Shown one piece after another: positions 1 to 8,474 of a stretch of DNA of 64,000 bases. The stretch is from Skermanella sp. TT6 (GTDB lineage Bacteria; Pseudomonadota; Alphaproteobacteria; Azospirillales; Azospirillaceae). The DNA is taken from the NCBI RefSeq assembly GCF_016653635.2, contig NZ_CP067420.1, forward strand, positions 5,544,001 to 5,608,000, given 5' to 3'. How positions within the stretch are numbered: position 1 is the stretch's first letter; each line of letters begins with the position of its first letter. The position numbers and the translations under genes were made by a program. The notes below the pieces were generated by a model. That model was not told the DNA's origin. It ran no database searches and worked only from the letters and a program-made list of their open reading frames with translations.

Positions 1-75
1 AACCCGTCACAGGATCAGGCTCCGGACCGCACCGCCGATCCGGGCCATGAGATCGAGCGGGCCGTGTCGAACTGA
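1..75 (+). CDS. Possible C-terminal end of a gene entering from the left
   Basis: A frame open from base 1 ends in TGA at 73-75 and encodes 24 residues ending EIERAVSN. It has mostly G or C in third positions, as in neighbouring genes, and stops 19 bases before the amtB start, so it could be the tail of an upstream gene in the same operon. In related bacteria a PII-protein gene often precedes amtB, but this tail does not look like a PII C-terminus. Too little is present to name it. Confidence 0.25.
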   Translation, partial: NPSQDQAPDRTADPGHEIERAVSN

Positions 76-94
76 TCGAGAGGATGAGTCTAGA

Positions 95-1429
95 ATGAGC
101 CGTCTGTTTGCCTTCGCTGTTCCGCTGCTTGCGGCGATTCTGGGAGCGGTCGCCTTGCCGGCCGGCGCGCTGGCCCAGACCGAAGCCCCCACCATCGACA
201 CGGGCGATACCGCCTGGATGCTGACCTCGACCGCGCTGGTCCTGATGATGACCATCCCGGGCCTGGCCCTGTTCTACGGCGGCATGGTCCGCAAGATGAA
301 CCTGCTGGCCACCGTGATGCAGAGCTTCGCGATCTGCTGCCTCGTCGCCGTGCTGTGGGTGCTGGTCGGGTACAGCATCGCGTTCGGCAACGGGAACGCC
401 TATTTCGGCGACTTCTCCAAGGTGCTGATGGCCGGCATGGACATGTCCGCGCCGTTCACGCTGGGCGCCGGGCTGGAGACCCCGGTCGCCTTCACGATCC
501 CCGAATCGGTGTTCGTGATGTTCCAGATGACCTTCGCGATCATCACCCCGGCGCTGATCACCGGCGCCTTCGCCGACCGCATGAAGTTCTCGGCCATGCT
601 GCTGTTCACCGGCTTCTGGTCGATCCTGGTCTATGCCCCGGTCGCCCACTGGGTCTGGCACCCGAACGGCTTCCTGTTCGCGGACGGCGTGCTGGACTTC
701 GCCGGCGGCACCGTCGTCCACATCAATGCCGGCATCGCCGGCCTGGTCGCGGCCATCGTCGTCGGCAAGCGCCGCGGCTACCCGACCGAGCATTTCGTCC
801 CGAACAACCTGGTGCTCAGCCTGATCGGCGCCTCGCTGCTTTGGGTGGGCTGGTTCGGCTTCAACGCCGGTTCGGCCGGCGCCGCCAACGGCCGCGCCGG
901 CATGGCGATGCTGGTCACCATGGTCGCCGCCGCGGCCGCGGCCCTGGCCTGGATGTTCGCCGAGTGGATCGCCAAGGGCAAGCCGAGCGTGCTCGGCATC
1001 ATCTCGGGCGCCATCGGCGGGCTGGTCGCCATCACCCCGGCCTCGGGCTTCGTCGACGCGGGCGGCGCCCTGGTCATCGGCATCGTCTCCGGCGTGGTCT
1101 GCTTCTGGGGCGCCACCAGCCTCAAGTACATGCTGGGCTATGACGACAGCCTGGACGCCTTCGGGGTCCACGGCGTCGGCGGCATCGTCGGCGCGGTCCT
1201 GACCGGCGTCTTCGCCAAGGAAGCCATCGGCGGCTATCCGGGATTGCTGGAAGGCAACGGCGCCCAGGTCGTGACCCAGCTCTGGGGCATCGCCGCCACC
1301 ATCGTGTGGAGCGCCGTCGCCTCCTTCGTCCTGCTGAAGGTGATCGACGTGGTCGTCGGCCTGCGGGTCAGCGAGGACGTCGAGCGCGAAGGCCTCGACC
1401 TCGCCCTGCACGGCGAAGCGGTCCACTGA
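95..1429 (+). CDS. amtB: Ammonium transporter AmtB
   Basis: Ammonium channel of the Amt/Rh family in the inner membrane. The 444-residue product begins with a signal-like segment (MSRLFAFAVPLL to ALAQ, about 27 residues), then an extracellular N-terminus and eleven hydrophobic helices. The family signature DFAGGTVVHINAG and the second pore histidine in GVHGVGGIVG are both present, giving the twin-histidine pore. The start at 95 was preferred over the in-frame ATG at 47 because the longer form puts 16 charged residues before a clean signal peptide. AmtB is normally nitrogen regulated with a PII protein, but no PII gene is visible in the window. A good intrinsic terminator follows. Confidence 0.95.
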   Translation: MSRLFAFAVPLLAAILGAVALPAGALAQTEAPTIDTGDTAWMLTSTALVLMMTIPGLALFYGGMVRKMNLLATVMQSFAICCLVAVLWVLVGYSIAFGNGNAYFGDFSKVLMAGMDMSAPFTLGAGLETPVAFTIPESVFVMFQMTFAIITPALITGAFADRMKFSAMLLFTGFWSILVYAPVAHWVWHPNGFLFADGVLDFAGGTVVHINAGIAGLVAAIVVGKRRGYPTEHFVPNNLVLSLIGASLLWVGWFGFNAGSAGAANGRAGMAMLVTMVAAAAAALAWMFAEWIAKGKPSVLGIISGAIGGLVAITPASGFVDAGGALVIGIVSGVVCFWGATSLKYMLGYDDSLDAFGVHGVGGIVGAVLTGVFAKEAIGGYPGLLEGNGAQVVTQLWGIAATIVWSAVASFVLLKVIDVVVGLRVSEDVEREGLDLALHGEAVH

Positions 1430-1469
1430 CCCCGGCTGCCCGACCCGGGCGCAAGCAAGCAAGTTCAAG

Positions 1470-1507
1470 CCGCCGCCGGGGGGAGCCCCGGCGGCGGTTT
1501 CTTTTTG
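1470..1507 (+). terminator. Rho-independent terminator of amtB
   Basis: A GC-only hairpin (CCGCCGCCGGG pairing with CCCCGGCGGCGG across a short loop) is followed at once by TTTCTTTTTGC. It lies 40 bases after the amtB stop codon, the expected arrangement for an intrinsic terminator. Confidence 0.85.
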
Positions 1508-1534
1508 CTTTTTGTTCCGGAAAAGATAGAATCA

Positions 1535-1563
1535 TTGACACACCACAGGTGGCGATTGTAAAC
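1535..1563 (+). promoter_or_regulatory. Sigma-70-like promoter of the DUF433/PIN toxin-antitoxin operon
   Basis: A perfect -35 box TTGACA (1535-1540) is followed after 16 bases by TGTAAA (1557-1562), a 4-of-6 match to the -10 box. Transcription would begin near 1569-1571, only a few bases before the GTG start at 1577, so the mRNA would be almost leaderless. The reading frame of the gene is closed by a TAA at 1559-1561, which rules out a start further upstream. Confidence 0.55.
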
Positions 1564-1576
1564 AAGGGCACGACGG

Positions 1577-2305
1577 GTGCCGGACGGCGTATCGGAGCTT
1601 GTCTTGGGCGCTTTGCTGAAAGAGCGGGATCCACTGGCCGGCGGCTCCTATACGCTGAAGGAGGCGGCGCGCCTGCTTGGGATCGACAGTGCCGAGCGCA
1701 TCCGTGGATGGGTTTCCGGATACAGCAGTCGGACGGAACCCATCATCCGGCGTCAGTACGCGACCATCGGCGGCGCCCAGGAACTGGGTTTCTGGGATCT
1801 CCTGGAAACCCGCTTCATAGATCACTTCCGGAAGGAAGGCGTATCCCTGCAAAGCCTTCGGAAAGCCGCTGAGGCGGCACGCCGTGAGTTGAAGCGTCAG
1901 CATCCCTTCGCGATGTCCAACATCAGGTTCATGACCGACCGCCGGCGGATCTTCATGCAATCCGCCGAGGAAACCGGTGATCGCAGATTATTGGACCTGA
2001 TACACAGCCAGTATGCGATGTACGAGGTGCTGGAAGCGACCCTGGCCAAGGGTGTCGACTTCGATCCGTCCACGGGGCTTGCCGAACGATGGCATCCCCG
2101 TCCGTCGGAGTTCCCAAACATCGTCCTGGACCCGCGAATATCTTTCGGCCAGCCATGCGTCGAGCAGGTCCGCATGCCGACCTCGACGCTCTTCCGGGCG
2201 TGGAAGGCGGAAGAATTCGACCTCGACGCCGTAAGCGACTGGTACGACGTGGACGCTTCCCTCGTAAAGGAGGCAGTCGAGTTCGAGATTGCGCTGGCGG
2301 CGTGA
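1577..2305 (+). CDS. DUF433-type antitoxin (VapB45-like) of a PIN toxin-antitoxin pair
   Basis: A 242-residue protein. The N-terminal half has a helix-turn-helix-like stretch (YTLKEAARLLGI, residues 21-32) that would bind DNA. The C-terminal 60 residues (from about 180, NIVLDPRISFGQPCVEQVRMP) match the DUF433 domain pattern, a dimeric winged fold used by many antitoxins. The start is the only GTG after the in-frame stop at 1559. The gene overlaps the next gene by GTGA, so the two are translationally coupled. In the VapBC45-like arrangement a DUF433 antitoxin precedes a PIN-like toxin, and the order here fits. It probably neutralises the downstream nuclease and represses the operon; both roles are inferred. 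Confidence 0.75.
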   Translation: MPDGVSELVLGALLKERDPLAGGSYTLKEAARLLGIDSAERIRGWVSGYSSRTEPIIRRQYATIGGAQELGFWDLLETRFIDHFRKEGVSLQSLRKAAEAARRELKRQHPFAMSNIRFMTDRRRIFMQSAEETGDRRLLDLIHSQYAMYEVLEATLAKGVDFDPSTGLAERWHPRPSEFPNIVLDPRISFGQPCVEQVRMPTSTLFRAWKAEEFDLDAVSDWYDVDASLVKEAVEFEIALAA

Positions 2306-2757
2306 GGATCTGTGCGGACGAACATGTCTCGCCCAGGATTCTGCGTGCCGTTCATGAAATAGCGCTCCCGCGTTCCTGCACGTTGTGCAGCGTGCGAGAA
2401 CTCCAACTGGGCGGCAGCGAGGACGAATATTGGATCGAGCGCTTCGCCAGTGACGGCGGAGCCGGCATATTGTCAGGCGATCGCAGGATGTTGAAACGGG
2501 AGCGTGTCGTCACCGCGATCAGGCAAACAAGTCTGGTCGCGATTTTCTTGCCGAGTGACTGGGCGGGAGCGAAGAGGCATTTCCAAGCCGCCCATATCCT
2601 GTTCTGGTGGCCGAAGCTGCAAACCGCCTATGAAACGGCGCCACGGGGGAGCATCTGGGTCGTACCCCGGGATTTCGGCAATCATGCCTTGAACGAGCAT
2701 ATCGTCAAACCCAGCAAGGCAGACCGAGCGAGAGCCCGCATTTCCGAGCCGGCGTGA
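2302..2757 (+). CDS. PIN-like toxin (VapC45-like)
   Basis: A 151-residue protein starting with GTG at 2302 inside the stop region of the antitoxin gene. It opens with a short beta strand and acidic residues (RICADEHVSP), and has a second acidic site in GGAGILSGDRRMLKR around residue 57. That is the layout of the PIN-like domain found beside DUF433 antitoxins, where clustered acids bind metal and cut RNA. The HIVKPSK tail is basic. The start was set by the overlap with the antitoxin stop and by an N-terminus that begins directly at the first strand. Being a ribonuclease toxin is inferred from family and context. Confidence 0.7.
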   Translation: MRICADEHVSPRILRAVHEIALPRSCTLCSVRELQLGGSEDEYWIERFASDGGAGILSGDRRMLKRERVVTAIRQTSLVAIFLPSDWAGAKRHFQAAHILFWWPKLQTAYETAPRGSIWVVPRDFGNHALNEHIVKPSKADRARARISEPA

Positions 2758-2839
2758 TCGACCCGCGCCACCCCTTTCCTGAAGTTCCATCGCAAGCCCG
2801 GCCGATAATGCCGTGAAATTGCCGCCTTGATCAGGCATC

Positions 2840-4924
2840 GTGTCGGTGTGGACAGGCAACCTCCGAACGATCACCTTGAGCAAACCTCCAGAACGGCCGG
2901 CCGACCGATCATCCCGCAAGGCATCCGCCGGCCGCGACACGGGCAGGCAACGGGCGCGTGACCGCAAGAGCTCCGCCGTCCCGGTCGCCCGGCGGTCGAT
3001 CCTCCGGGTGCTGGGAAGCTGGGCCGTGGTCGGCGCGATCTGGGCCGGCGTGGCCGGAGCATCCGTGGTCGCGTATTTCGCCTACGACCTGCCCGACGTG
3101 TCCCAGGTGGCCCAGGCCGAGCGCCGGCCGGCCGTCACCGTGCTGGCCGCCGACGGCAGCACGATCGAGCGCTACGGCGACATCCACGGCACCACGATCA
3201 ATGCCGCCGACCTGCCGCCGCACCTGGTCCATGCCGTGCTGGCGACCGAGGACAGGCGCTTCTTCAGCCATTTCGGGATCGATCCGATCGGCCTGGTCCG
3301 GGCCGCCTTCGTCAATTTCCAGGCCGGGCGCGTCGTGCAGGGCGGCTCCACCATCACCCAGCAGCTCGCCAAGAACCTGTTCCTGACGCCCGACCGCACC
3401 ATGGGCCGCAAGGTCCAGGAGGCGATCCTGGCGATCTGGCTGGAGAGGACCTATTCCAAGAACCAGATCCTGACCGCCTACCTGAACCGGGTCTACCTGG
3501 GCGCCGGCACCTACGGCGTCGATGCCGCGGCGCAGACCTATTTCAACAAGCCGGCGACCGAGGTCAACCTGCGCGAGGCGGCCATCCTGGCCGGCCTGCT
3601 CAAGGCGCCGTCGCGCTATTCGCCGGCGGCCAATCCCGACCGCGCGGCCGAGCGGGCCGGCGTGGTCATCGCCGCCATGCTCGACGCCGGCTACATCACC
3701 CAGGCCGACATCGAGGCGATGCGGGCGGCCCCGCCGATGCCCCGGCGCAAGCCGGAGGGCGACGGCGACCGTTATTTCGCCGACTGGGTGGCCGACCAGA
3801 TCGTCGGCTTCATCGGCAAGGAGCATGACGACATCACCGTCCACACCACCATGGACCGGCGGCTCCAGCAGGCGGCGGAACGGCGGCTGGAAGCCTCCCT
3901 GTCGGGAGCCGGCCTCGCCGCCCGCGCCGAACAGGGAGCCCTGGTGGCGCTCAGCCCGGACGGCGCGGTCCGCGCGCTGATCGGCGGGTCGAGCTACGCC
4001 GAGAGCCAGTTCAACCGGGCGACCCAGGCGCTGCGCCAGCCGGGCTCGGCGTTCAAGCCGCTGGTCTTCCTGGCGGCGCTGGAGAACGGCATGGCGGCCG
4101 ACACGCTGGTGGACGACGCCCCGATCCGCATCGACGGCTGGCAGCCGGCCAATTTCGAGAAGGGTTTCCACGGCCCGATGCCGCTGCGCGACGCGCTGGC
4201 CCATTCGGTCAACACGGCGGCGATCCGGGTGCTGGACCGCACCGGCGTGGAGCCGGTCGCCACCCTGGCGCGCCGGCTCGGCATCACCTCGCCCATGGGC
4301 AAGGACCTGAGCCTGGCGCTCGGCACCAGCGAGGTGACCCTGCTGGAGCTGACCGGCGCCTATACCGCCTTCGCCAACGGCGGCCGGGCGGTCTGGCCCT
4401 ATGCCGTCACGCGGATCGAGGACCGCGCCGGCCGGGTGCTCTACCAGCGCCGCGGCTCCGCCGGGGCCACCCCGGTGATCGATCCGGCGGACCTCGCGGA
4501 GCTGAACCGGATGCTGATGGCGGTGGTCGAGTACGGCACCGGCAAGTCGGCCAAGCTGGACCGCATGACGGCCGGCAAGACCGGCACCAGCCAGGAATAC
4601 CGGGACGCCTGGTTCGTCGGCTTCACCGCCGACTATGTCGCGGGCGTCTGGCTGGGGAACGACGACAACCAGCCGATGAAGCGGGTCACCGGCGGCGGGC
4701 TGCCGGCCCGCATCTGGCGCGATTTCATGATGGATGCCCACCGGGGCCTGCCGCCGCGCATGATCCCCGGCCTCGACCATGCCCCGCCGCAGGCGAGCGC
4801 GCCGATGCTGGTGGCCGACGACCGGGATCCGGGGTCGGCGGACCCGTCCTCCGGCCCGCTGTCCGACGTGCCGTTGCTGGGCCAGTTCCAGCGCCTGCTC
4901 CGGAACCTGACCGGCGGCCAGTAG
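2840..4924 (+). CDS. Class A penicillin-binding protein (PBP1A family), bifunctional peptidoglycan synthase
   Basis: Makes and cross-links peptidoglycan at the outer face of the inner membrane. The 694-residue protein has a basic cytoplasmic N-terminus, one membrane segment (about residues 57-80), then a GT51 glycosyltransferase domain with the catalytic glutamate in ATEDRRFF (E137) and QGGSTITQQLAKN. A transpeptidase domain follows, with SAFK (Ser403), SVN in AHSVNTAA and KTG at K580. It is shorter than classical PBP1A (over 800 residues), the middle region between the two catalytic domains being compact, so it may be an accessory class A enzyme. The GTG start at 2840 could instead be the GTG at 2846. 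Confidence 0.93.
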   Translation: MSVWTGNLRTITLSKPPERPADRSSRKASAGRDTGRQRARDRKSSAVPVARRSILRVLGSWAVVGAIWAGVAGASVVAYFAYDLPDVSQVAQAERRPAVTVLAADGSTIERYGDIHGTTINAADLPPHLVHAVLATEDRRFFSHFGIDPIGLVRAAFVNFQAGRVVQGGSTITQQLAKNLFLTPDRTMGRKVQEAILAIWLERTYSKNQILTAYLNRVYLGAGTYGVDAAAQTYFNKPATEVNLREAAILAGLLKAPSRYSPAANPDRAAERAGVVIAAMLDAGYITQADIEAMRAAPPMPRRKPEGDGDRYFADWVADQIVGFIGKEHDDITVHTTMDRRLQQAAERRLEASLSGAGLAARAEQGALVALSPDGAVRALIGGSSYAESQFNRATQALRQPGSAFKPLVFLAALENGMAADTLVDDAPIRIDGWQPANFEKGFHGPMPLRDALAHSVNTAAIRVLDRTGVEPVATLARRLGITSPMGKDLSLALGTSEVTLLELTGAYTAFANGGRAVWPYAVTRIEDRAGRVLYQRRGSAGATPVIDPADLAELNRMLMAVVEYGTGKSAKLDRMTAGKTGTSQEYRDAWFVGFTADYVAGVWLGNDDNQPMKRVTGGGLPARIWRDFMMDAHRGLPPRMIPGLDHAPPQASAPMLVADDRDPGSADPSSGPLSDVPLLGQFQRLLRNLTGGQ

Positions 4925-4937
4925 GACGGGCCATCAG

Positions 4938-4968
4938 GGCGGGACGGCGGAGCGCCCGCCGCCCCGCC
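4938..4968. terminator. Shared hairpin between convergent genes
   Basis: GGCGGGACGGCGG (4938-4950) pairs with CCGCCGCCCCGCC (4956-4968), 12 of 13 bases, around a 5-base loop. It sits in the 50-base gap between the convergent PBP and flavoprotein genes, so it can fold in both transcripts. No T-run follows on either side, so it may block 3' exonucleases or stall polymerase rather than act as a standard terminator. Confidence 0.5.
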
Positions 4969-4974
4969 GGGAGG

Positions 4975-6384
4975 TCAGTCGCCCGACGCGATCCGGTCGA
5001 CCAATTGCTTGACGGTCGGGATGAAGCCGTTCGAATAGAACGGATCGTCGGCGAACCGGTAGGCGTTGTGGCCGGCGAACATCAGCTGAGTCTCGCAATC
5101 GTCCGAGTGGCTGATCTCCTGCAAGGTCTTCTGGATGCAGAAGGAACGCGGGTCGGCCTTCTTGCCGGTCGTGCCCTCCTCGTTCTGTGCCCAGTTGGAG
5201 AACATGCAGGCCGACAGGCAGCCCATGCAGTTGATCTGGTCGGTCAGGATCTCGTTGGACTTCTCCGGCGTCACGAAGATCAGCGTGCCGTCGGGGGTCT
5301 TCAGGGCCTCCTTGAAGCCGGCCTCGACCCAGCCGAAGGCGCGGTCGCGGTCGTGCGCGGTCAGGTAGACCGGGCGGCCGCGCGGGCCGACGCGGAACTC
5401 GGTGTCGTGCTCGCCCACCGGCTTGACCGAATAGGCCACCTGGCGCTCGCCCCGGCCGCGCAGCTCCTGGATGAACGGGTTGTTCACCGCCGACGAGTAG
5501 AAGCCGGTCGGCGAGAACTTGTTCAGGAAGACGTCGCCCTCCTTCAAGGTCAGGAGCTTGCGCTTCCACGCCTCGGAGATCGGGCTCTCCTGCGTGAGCA
5601 GCGGGCGGGTGCCGTACTGGAAGGCGATCGGCCCCAGGTCGGGGTTGTCGATCCATTCCTCCCACTCGCGCAGGTACCAGACGCCGCCGGCCATGACGAT
5701 CGGCGTGTTTTCCAGCCCGAAGCTGTTCATCATCTGGCGCAGCGCCAGCACCCGGGGGAACGGATCCTCCGGCGCTTCCGGGTCCTCGCTGTTGGACAGG
5801 CCGTTGTGCCCGCCCGCCCGCCAGGGGTCCTCGTAGACGACGCCGCCCAGGTTGTCGGCGAACCTGTGGTACGCCCGCTTCCACAGCGCGCGGAACGCCC
5901 GCGCCGAGGAGACGATCGGGTAATAGTGGATGCCGTAGCGCACCGCGATCTCGGCCACCTTGTAGGGCATGCCGGCGCCGCAGGTGACGCCGTGGACCAT
6001 GCCCTTGGCGCCTTCCAGGATGCCGTGCAGGATCCGCTCGGCCGCCGCCATCTCCCACAGGACGTTCATGTGGATGCGGCCCTGGCCGTTGGAGACCTCG
6101 TGGGCGATGCGCGCCTGGGTGATGCCGCCGGCGATCGAGTATGCGACCAGTTCCTCGTGCCGCTCGCGCCGTGTCCGGCCATGATAGACCTGATCGACGG
6201 GGTTGCCGTCGTCATCGAAGCTGTCGGCGTTCACGCCGGAAAATGTGCCGACCCCGCCTGCCGCTGCCCAGGCGCCGGAACTCTCGCCGTTGGACACGGA
6301 GATGCCCTTGCCGCCTTCGACCAGCGGCAGGACCTCGCGACCCGAGATCAGCAAAGGCTTGAGCGCCTTCAACGAAACCTCCAA
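4975..6384 (-). CDS. Nitronate monooxygenase-like flavoprotein with a C-terminal cysteine cluster
   Basis: A 469-residue FMN-type TIM-barrel protein of the nitronate monooxygenase / 2-nitropropane dioxygenase family. Family features include GAKGMVHGVTCGAGMPYKVAE (residues about 125-145) and IVMAGGVWYLREW, where glycine-rich loops would hold FMN phosphate. It is much longer than a simple nitronate monooxygenase (about 320-350). The C-terminal part carries C386-x2-C389-x3-C393-x22-C416 (start CMGCLSAC), a spacing that looks able to bind an iron-sulfur cluster. Substrate is unknown and nitronate oxidation is only the family default. It is monocistronic, convergent with the PBP gene and preceded by an AT-rich region near 6470-6520 that may hold the promoter. 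Confidence 0.75.
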   Translation of the reverse strand: MEVSLKALKPLLISGREVLPLVEGGKGISVSNGESSGAWAAAGGVGTFSGVNADSFDDDGNPVDQVYHGRTRRERHEELVAYSIAGGITQARIAHEVSNGQGRIHMNVLWEMAAAERILHGILEGAKGMVHGVTCGAGMPYKVAEIAVRYGIHYYPIVSSARAFRALWKRAYHRFADNLGGVVYEDPWRAGGHNGLSNSEDPEAPEDPFPRVLALRQMMNSFGLENTPIVMAGGVWYLREWEEWIDNPDLGPIAFQYGTRPLLTQESPISEAWKRKLLTLKEGDVFLNKFSPTGFYSSAVNNPFIQELRGRGERQVAYSVKPVGEHDTEFRVGPRGRPVYLTAHDRDRAFGWVEAGFKEALKTPDGTLIFVTPEKSNEILTDQINCMGCLSACMFSNWAQNEEGTTGKKADPRSFCIQKTLQEISHSDDCETQLMFAGHNAYRFADDPFYSNGFIPTVKQLVDRIASGD

Positions 6385-6534
6385 AAAGCTGCTTACTTTT
6401 TCGACCGGCAGACACGGACTGCCGCACGCCGGTTTCGCTCCGACGGCGGCGGCGGCCTGCCCTTACTGCTCCATATATGAAAAATTTGCGACGCAGAAGA
6501 GTGCCGGTCGAATAATTATCGCGAATCCTCCGGC

Positions 6535-7272
6535 TCAGCCGCCCAGCACCGCCAGGATGTCGCGCGGCCGGTCGGTGAAGACGGCGGCGACCCCGAGCCC
6601 CACCAGCTCCTTCGCCCGCCCGGGATCGTTGACGGTGTAGGCCAGCACGGGCCGTCCGGTCGCCAGATATTCCGCGATGCCGCGGGCATTCTCGCGCGAT
6701 GCGTTGACGTTGATGGTCGCTGCCTCCACCCGGTCGGCGACGTCCCGCCAGTCGCGCGGGCGGCGGTCGATCAGATAGCCGCGCGGCCAGTCGGGCATAT
6801 GGTCGCGTGCCGTTTCCAGGCTCGGCACCTCGAAGCTGGAGACCAGCGGAGCCGGCCGGCCGGCCGGCCACAGCGCCCGCGCCGCGTCGAGCGCGACCCT
6901 GGCGGTCTCGACCTCGCGGCCGGGGCACGGCTTGATCTCCAGGTTGATGCCCAGATCCAGTTCCAGGACCAGCGCCAGCGTCTCCTCCAGCGTCGGGATG
7001 CGCTCGCCGGCGAACTCCGGCCCGAAGCGCACGCCGGCGTCCAGATCCCGCAGGTCCGCGAAGTCCAGGCCCGCGACGGCGCCGCGACCGTCGGTGGTGC
7101 GGTCCACGTGGTCGTCGTGCATCAGGACCGGCACGCCGTCGCGCGACAGCTTGACGTCCACCTCGACCCAGCGGGCGCCCTGTCCGGCCGCGACGCGGAT
7201 GCCGGCCAGCGTGTTCTCCGGCGCGTAGGCCCTGGCGCCCCGATGTCCGATTGTCCTTGGAAACGACAGCAT
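6535..7272 (-). CDS. ugpQ: Glycerophosphodiester phosphodiesterase
   Basis: Hydrolyses glycerophosphodiesters to sn-glycerol 3-phosphate and an alcohol, here probably in the cytoplasm because there is no signal peptide. The 245-residue protein begins IGHRGARAYAPENTL, the classic GDPD start with the catalytic histidine and the metal-binding glutamate, followed by VEVDVKLSRDGVPVLMHDD with the second catalytic histidine. NLEIKP is the next conserved strand. The ATG at 7272 was chosen because the conserved domain begins six residues later. The frame is open for another 43 codons upstream but those encode nothing recognisable. Confidence 0.9.
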   Translation of the reverse strand: MLSFPRTIGHRGARAYAPENTLAGIRVAAGQGARWVEVDVKLSRDGVPVLMHDDHVDRTTDGRGAVAGLDFADLRDLDAGVRFGPEFAGERIPTLEETLALVLELDLGINLEIKPCPGREVETARVALDAARALWPAGRPAPLVSSFEVPSLETARDHMPDWPRGYLIDRRPRDWRDVADRVEAATINVNASRENARGIAEYLATGRPVLAYTVNDPGRAKELVGLGVAAVFTDRPRDILAVLGG

Positions 7273-7399
7273 GATGACGGGTGGATCCCTGGTCTGTTGA
7301 GCGAGCGGGTGGCATGGCGGCGGACGCCGACCTATAGTCCGAGCCGGCCGGTATAACGACAGTCCGGCATAGACCGAGTTACAGCACGAGTCCCCGATC

Positions 7400-8461
7400 A
7401 TGAAAAGTACCGCGACGGCGCGCAGCCTGGACGGCCTCGTCGCCGCCGGCGCCCTCGCGCCGGAGCGGGCCGCCGCCCTCGGGCGGGTGGCGGAACGCTA
7501 CGCCATCGCCGTGACGCCGCATCTGCTGGACCGGCTCGACGGCGGCGACCCCGCCGGACCGCTCGGCAGGCAGTATCTTCCTTCGGAGCAGGAGCTGGAG
7601 ATCCGCCCGGAGGAGCTGGCCGACCCGATCGGCGACGATGCCCATTCCCCCGTGAAGGGCATCGTCCACCGCTACCCCGACCGGGTGCTGCTCAAGGCGC
7701 TGCACGCCTGCCCGGTCTATTGCCGCTTCTGCTTCCGGCGGGAGATGGTCGGCCCCGGCGGCGACGCGCTCGATCCGGCCGAGCTCGCGGCGGCCCTCGA
7801 CTATATCCGCGCCCGCGAGGAGGTCTGGGAGGTGATCCTGACCGGCGGCGACCCGCTGATGCTGGCGCCGCGCCGGCTGGCCGGCATCGTCGCCGGACTG
7901 GACGCCGTGCCCCATGTGGGGGTGGTGAGGCTGCACAGCCGCGTACCGGTCGCCGACCCCGGCCGCATCGACGACGCCGTCGTGGCCGCGCTGAAGGCGT
8001 CGGACACGGCGGTCTGGCTGGCGGTCCACTGCAACCATCCGGACGAGCTGACGGCGGAGGCCCGGTCGGCGCTGGCCAGGATCGCCGACGCCGGCATCCC
8101 GCTGGTCAGCCAGACCGTCCTGCTGCGCGGGGTCAACGACGATGCCGCCGTCCTGGAAGCGCTGTTCCGCGCGCTGGTGCGCGCCCGGGTCAAGCCCTAC
8201 TACCTTCATCATGGGGATCTGGCGCCGGGTACCGCACATTTCCGGACCGATCCGGCCCGGGGCCGCGAGCTGGTCCGGAGCCTGCGCGGGCGGGTCTCCG
8301 GCCTGTGCCAGCCGACCTATGTGCTCGACATCCCGGGCGGCCACGGCAAGGCGCCGATCGGGCCGGACTACCTGGAGGGCGACGCCGAAGCCGGCTACGT
8401 GGTCGAGGACTACCGGGGCAACCGGCACGCCTACCCGCCGAAGCCGCCGGGCGGCGCCTGA
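7400..8461 (+). CDS. Lysine-2,3-aminomutase-like radical SAM protein
   Basis: A 353-residue radical SAM enzyme. The cluster motif is C104-x3-C108-x2-C111 (CPVYCRFC), followed by ILTGGDPL. A PLP-binding lysine fits GGHGK (K317), as in lysine 2,3-aminomutase. Family members isomerise L-alpha-lysine to beta-lysine, either free (KamA) or for attachment to elongation factor P (EpmB). The EF-P gene and the epmA ligase, which often sit beside epmB, are not in the window, so the choice between the two roles is open. The start is the ATG following a 127-base gap that also holds the divergent ugpQ promoter. Confidence 0.82.
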   Translation: MKSTATARSLDGLVAAGALAPERAAALGRVAERYAIAVTPHLLDRLDGGDPAGPLGRQYLPSEQELEIRPEELADPIGDDAHSPVKGIVHRYPDRVLLKALHACPVYCRFCFRREMVGPGGDALDPAELAAALDYIRAREEVWEVILTGGDPLMLAPRRLAGIVAGLDAVPHVGVVRLHSRVPVADPGRIDDAVVAALKASDTAVWLAVHCNHPDELTAEARSALARIADAGIPLVSQTVLLRGVNDDAAVLEALFRALVRARVKPYYLHHGDLAPGTAHFRTDPARGRELVRSLRGRVSGLCQPTYVLDIPGGHGKAPIGPDYLEGDAEAGYVVEDYRGNRHAYPPKPPGGA

Positions 8462-8474
8462 AGGGGAAGGCCGG

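Noticed and set aside
2909-4780. A 623-codon open frame antisense to the class A penicillin-binding protein
   Set aside because: It is a GC-rich antisense shadow with biased Gly/Arg/Ala/His content and no family motifs; the sense gene has all catalytic motifs.
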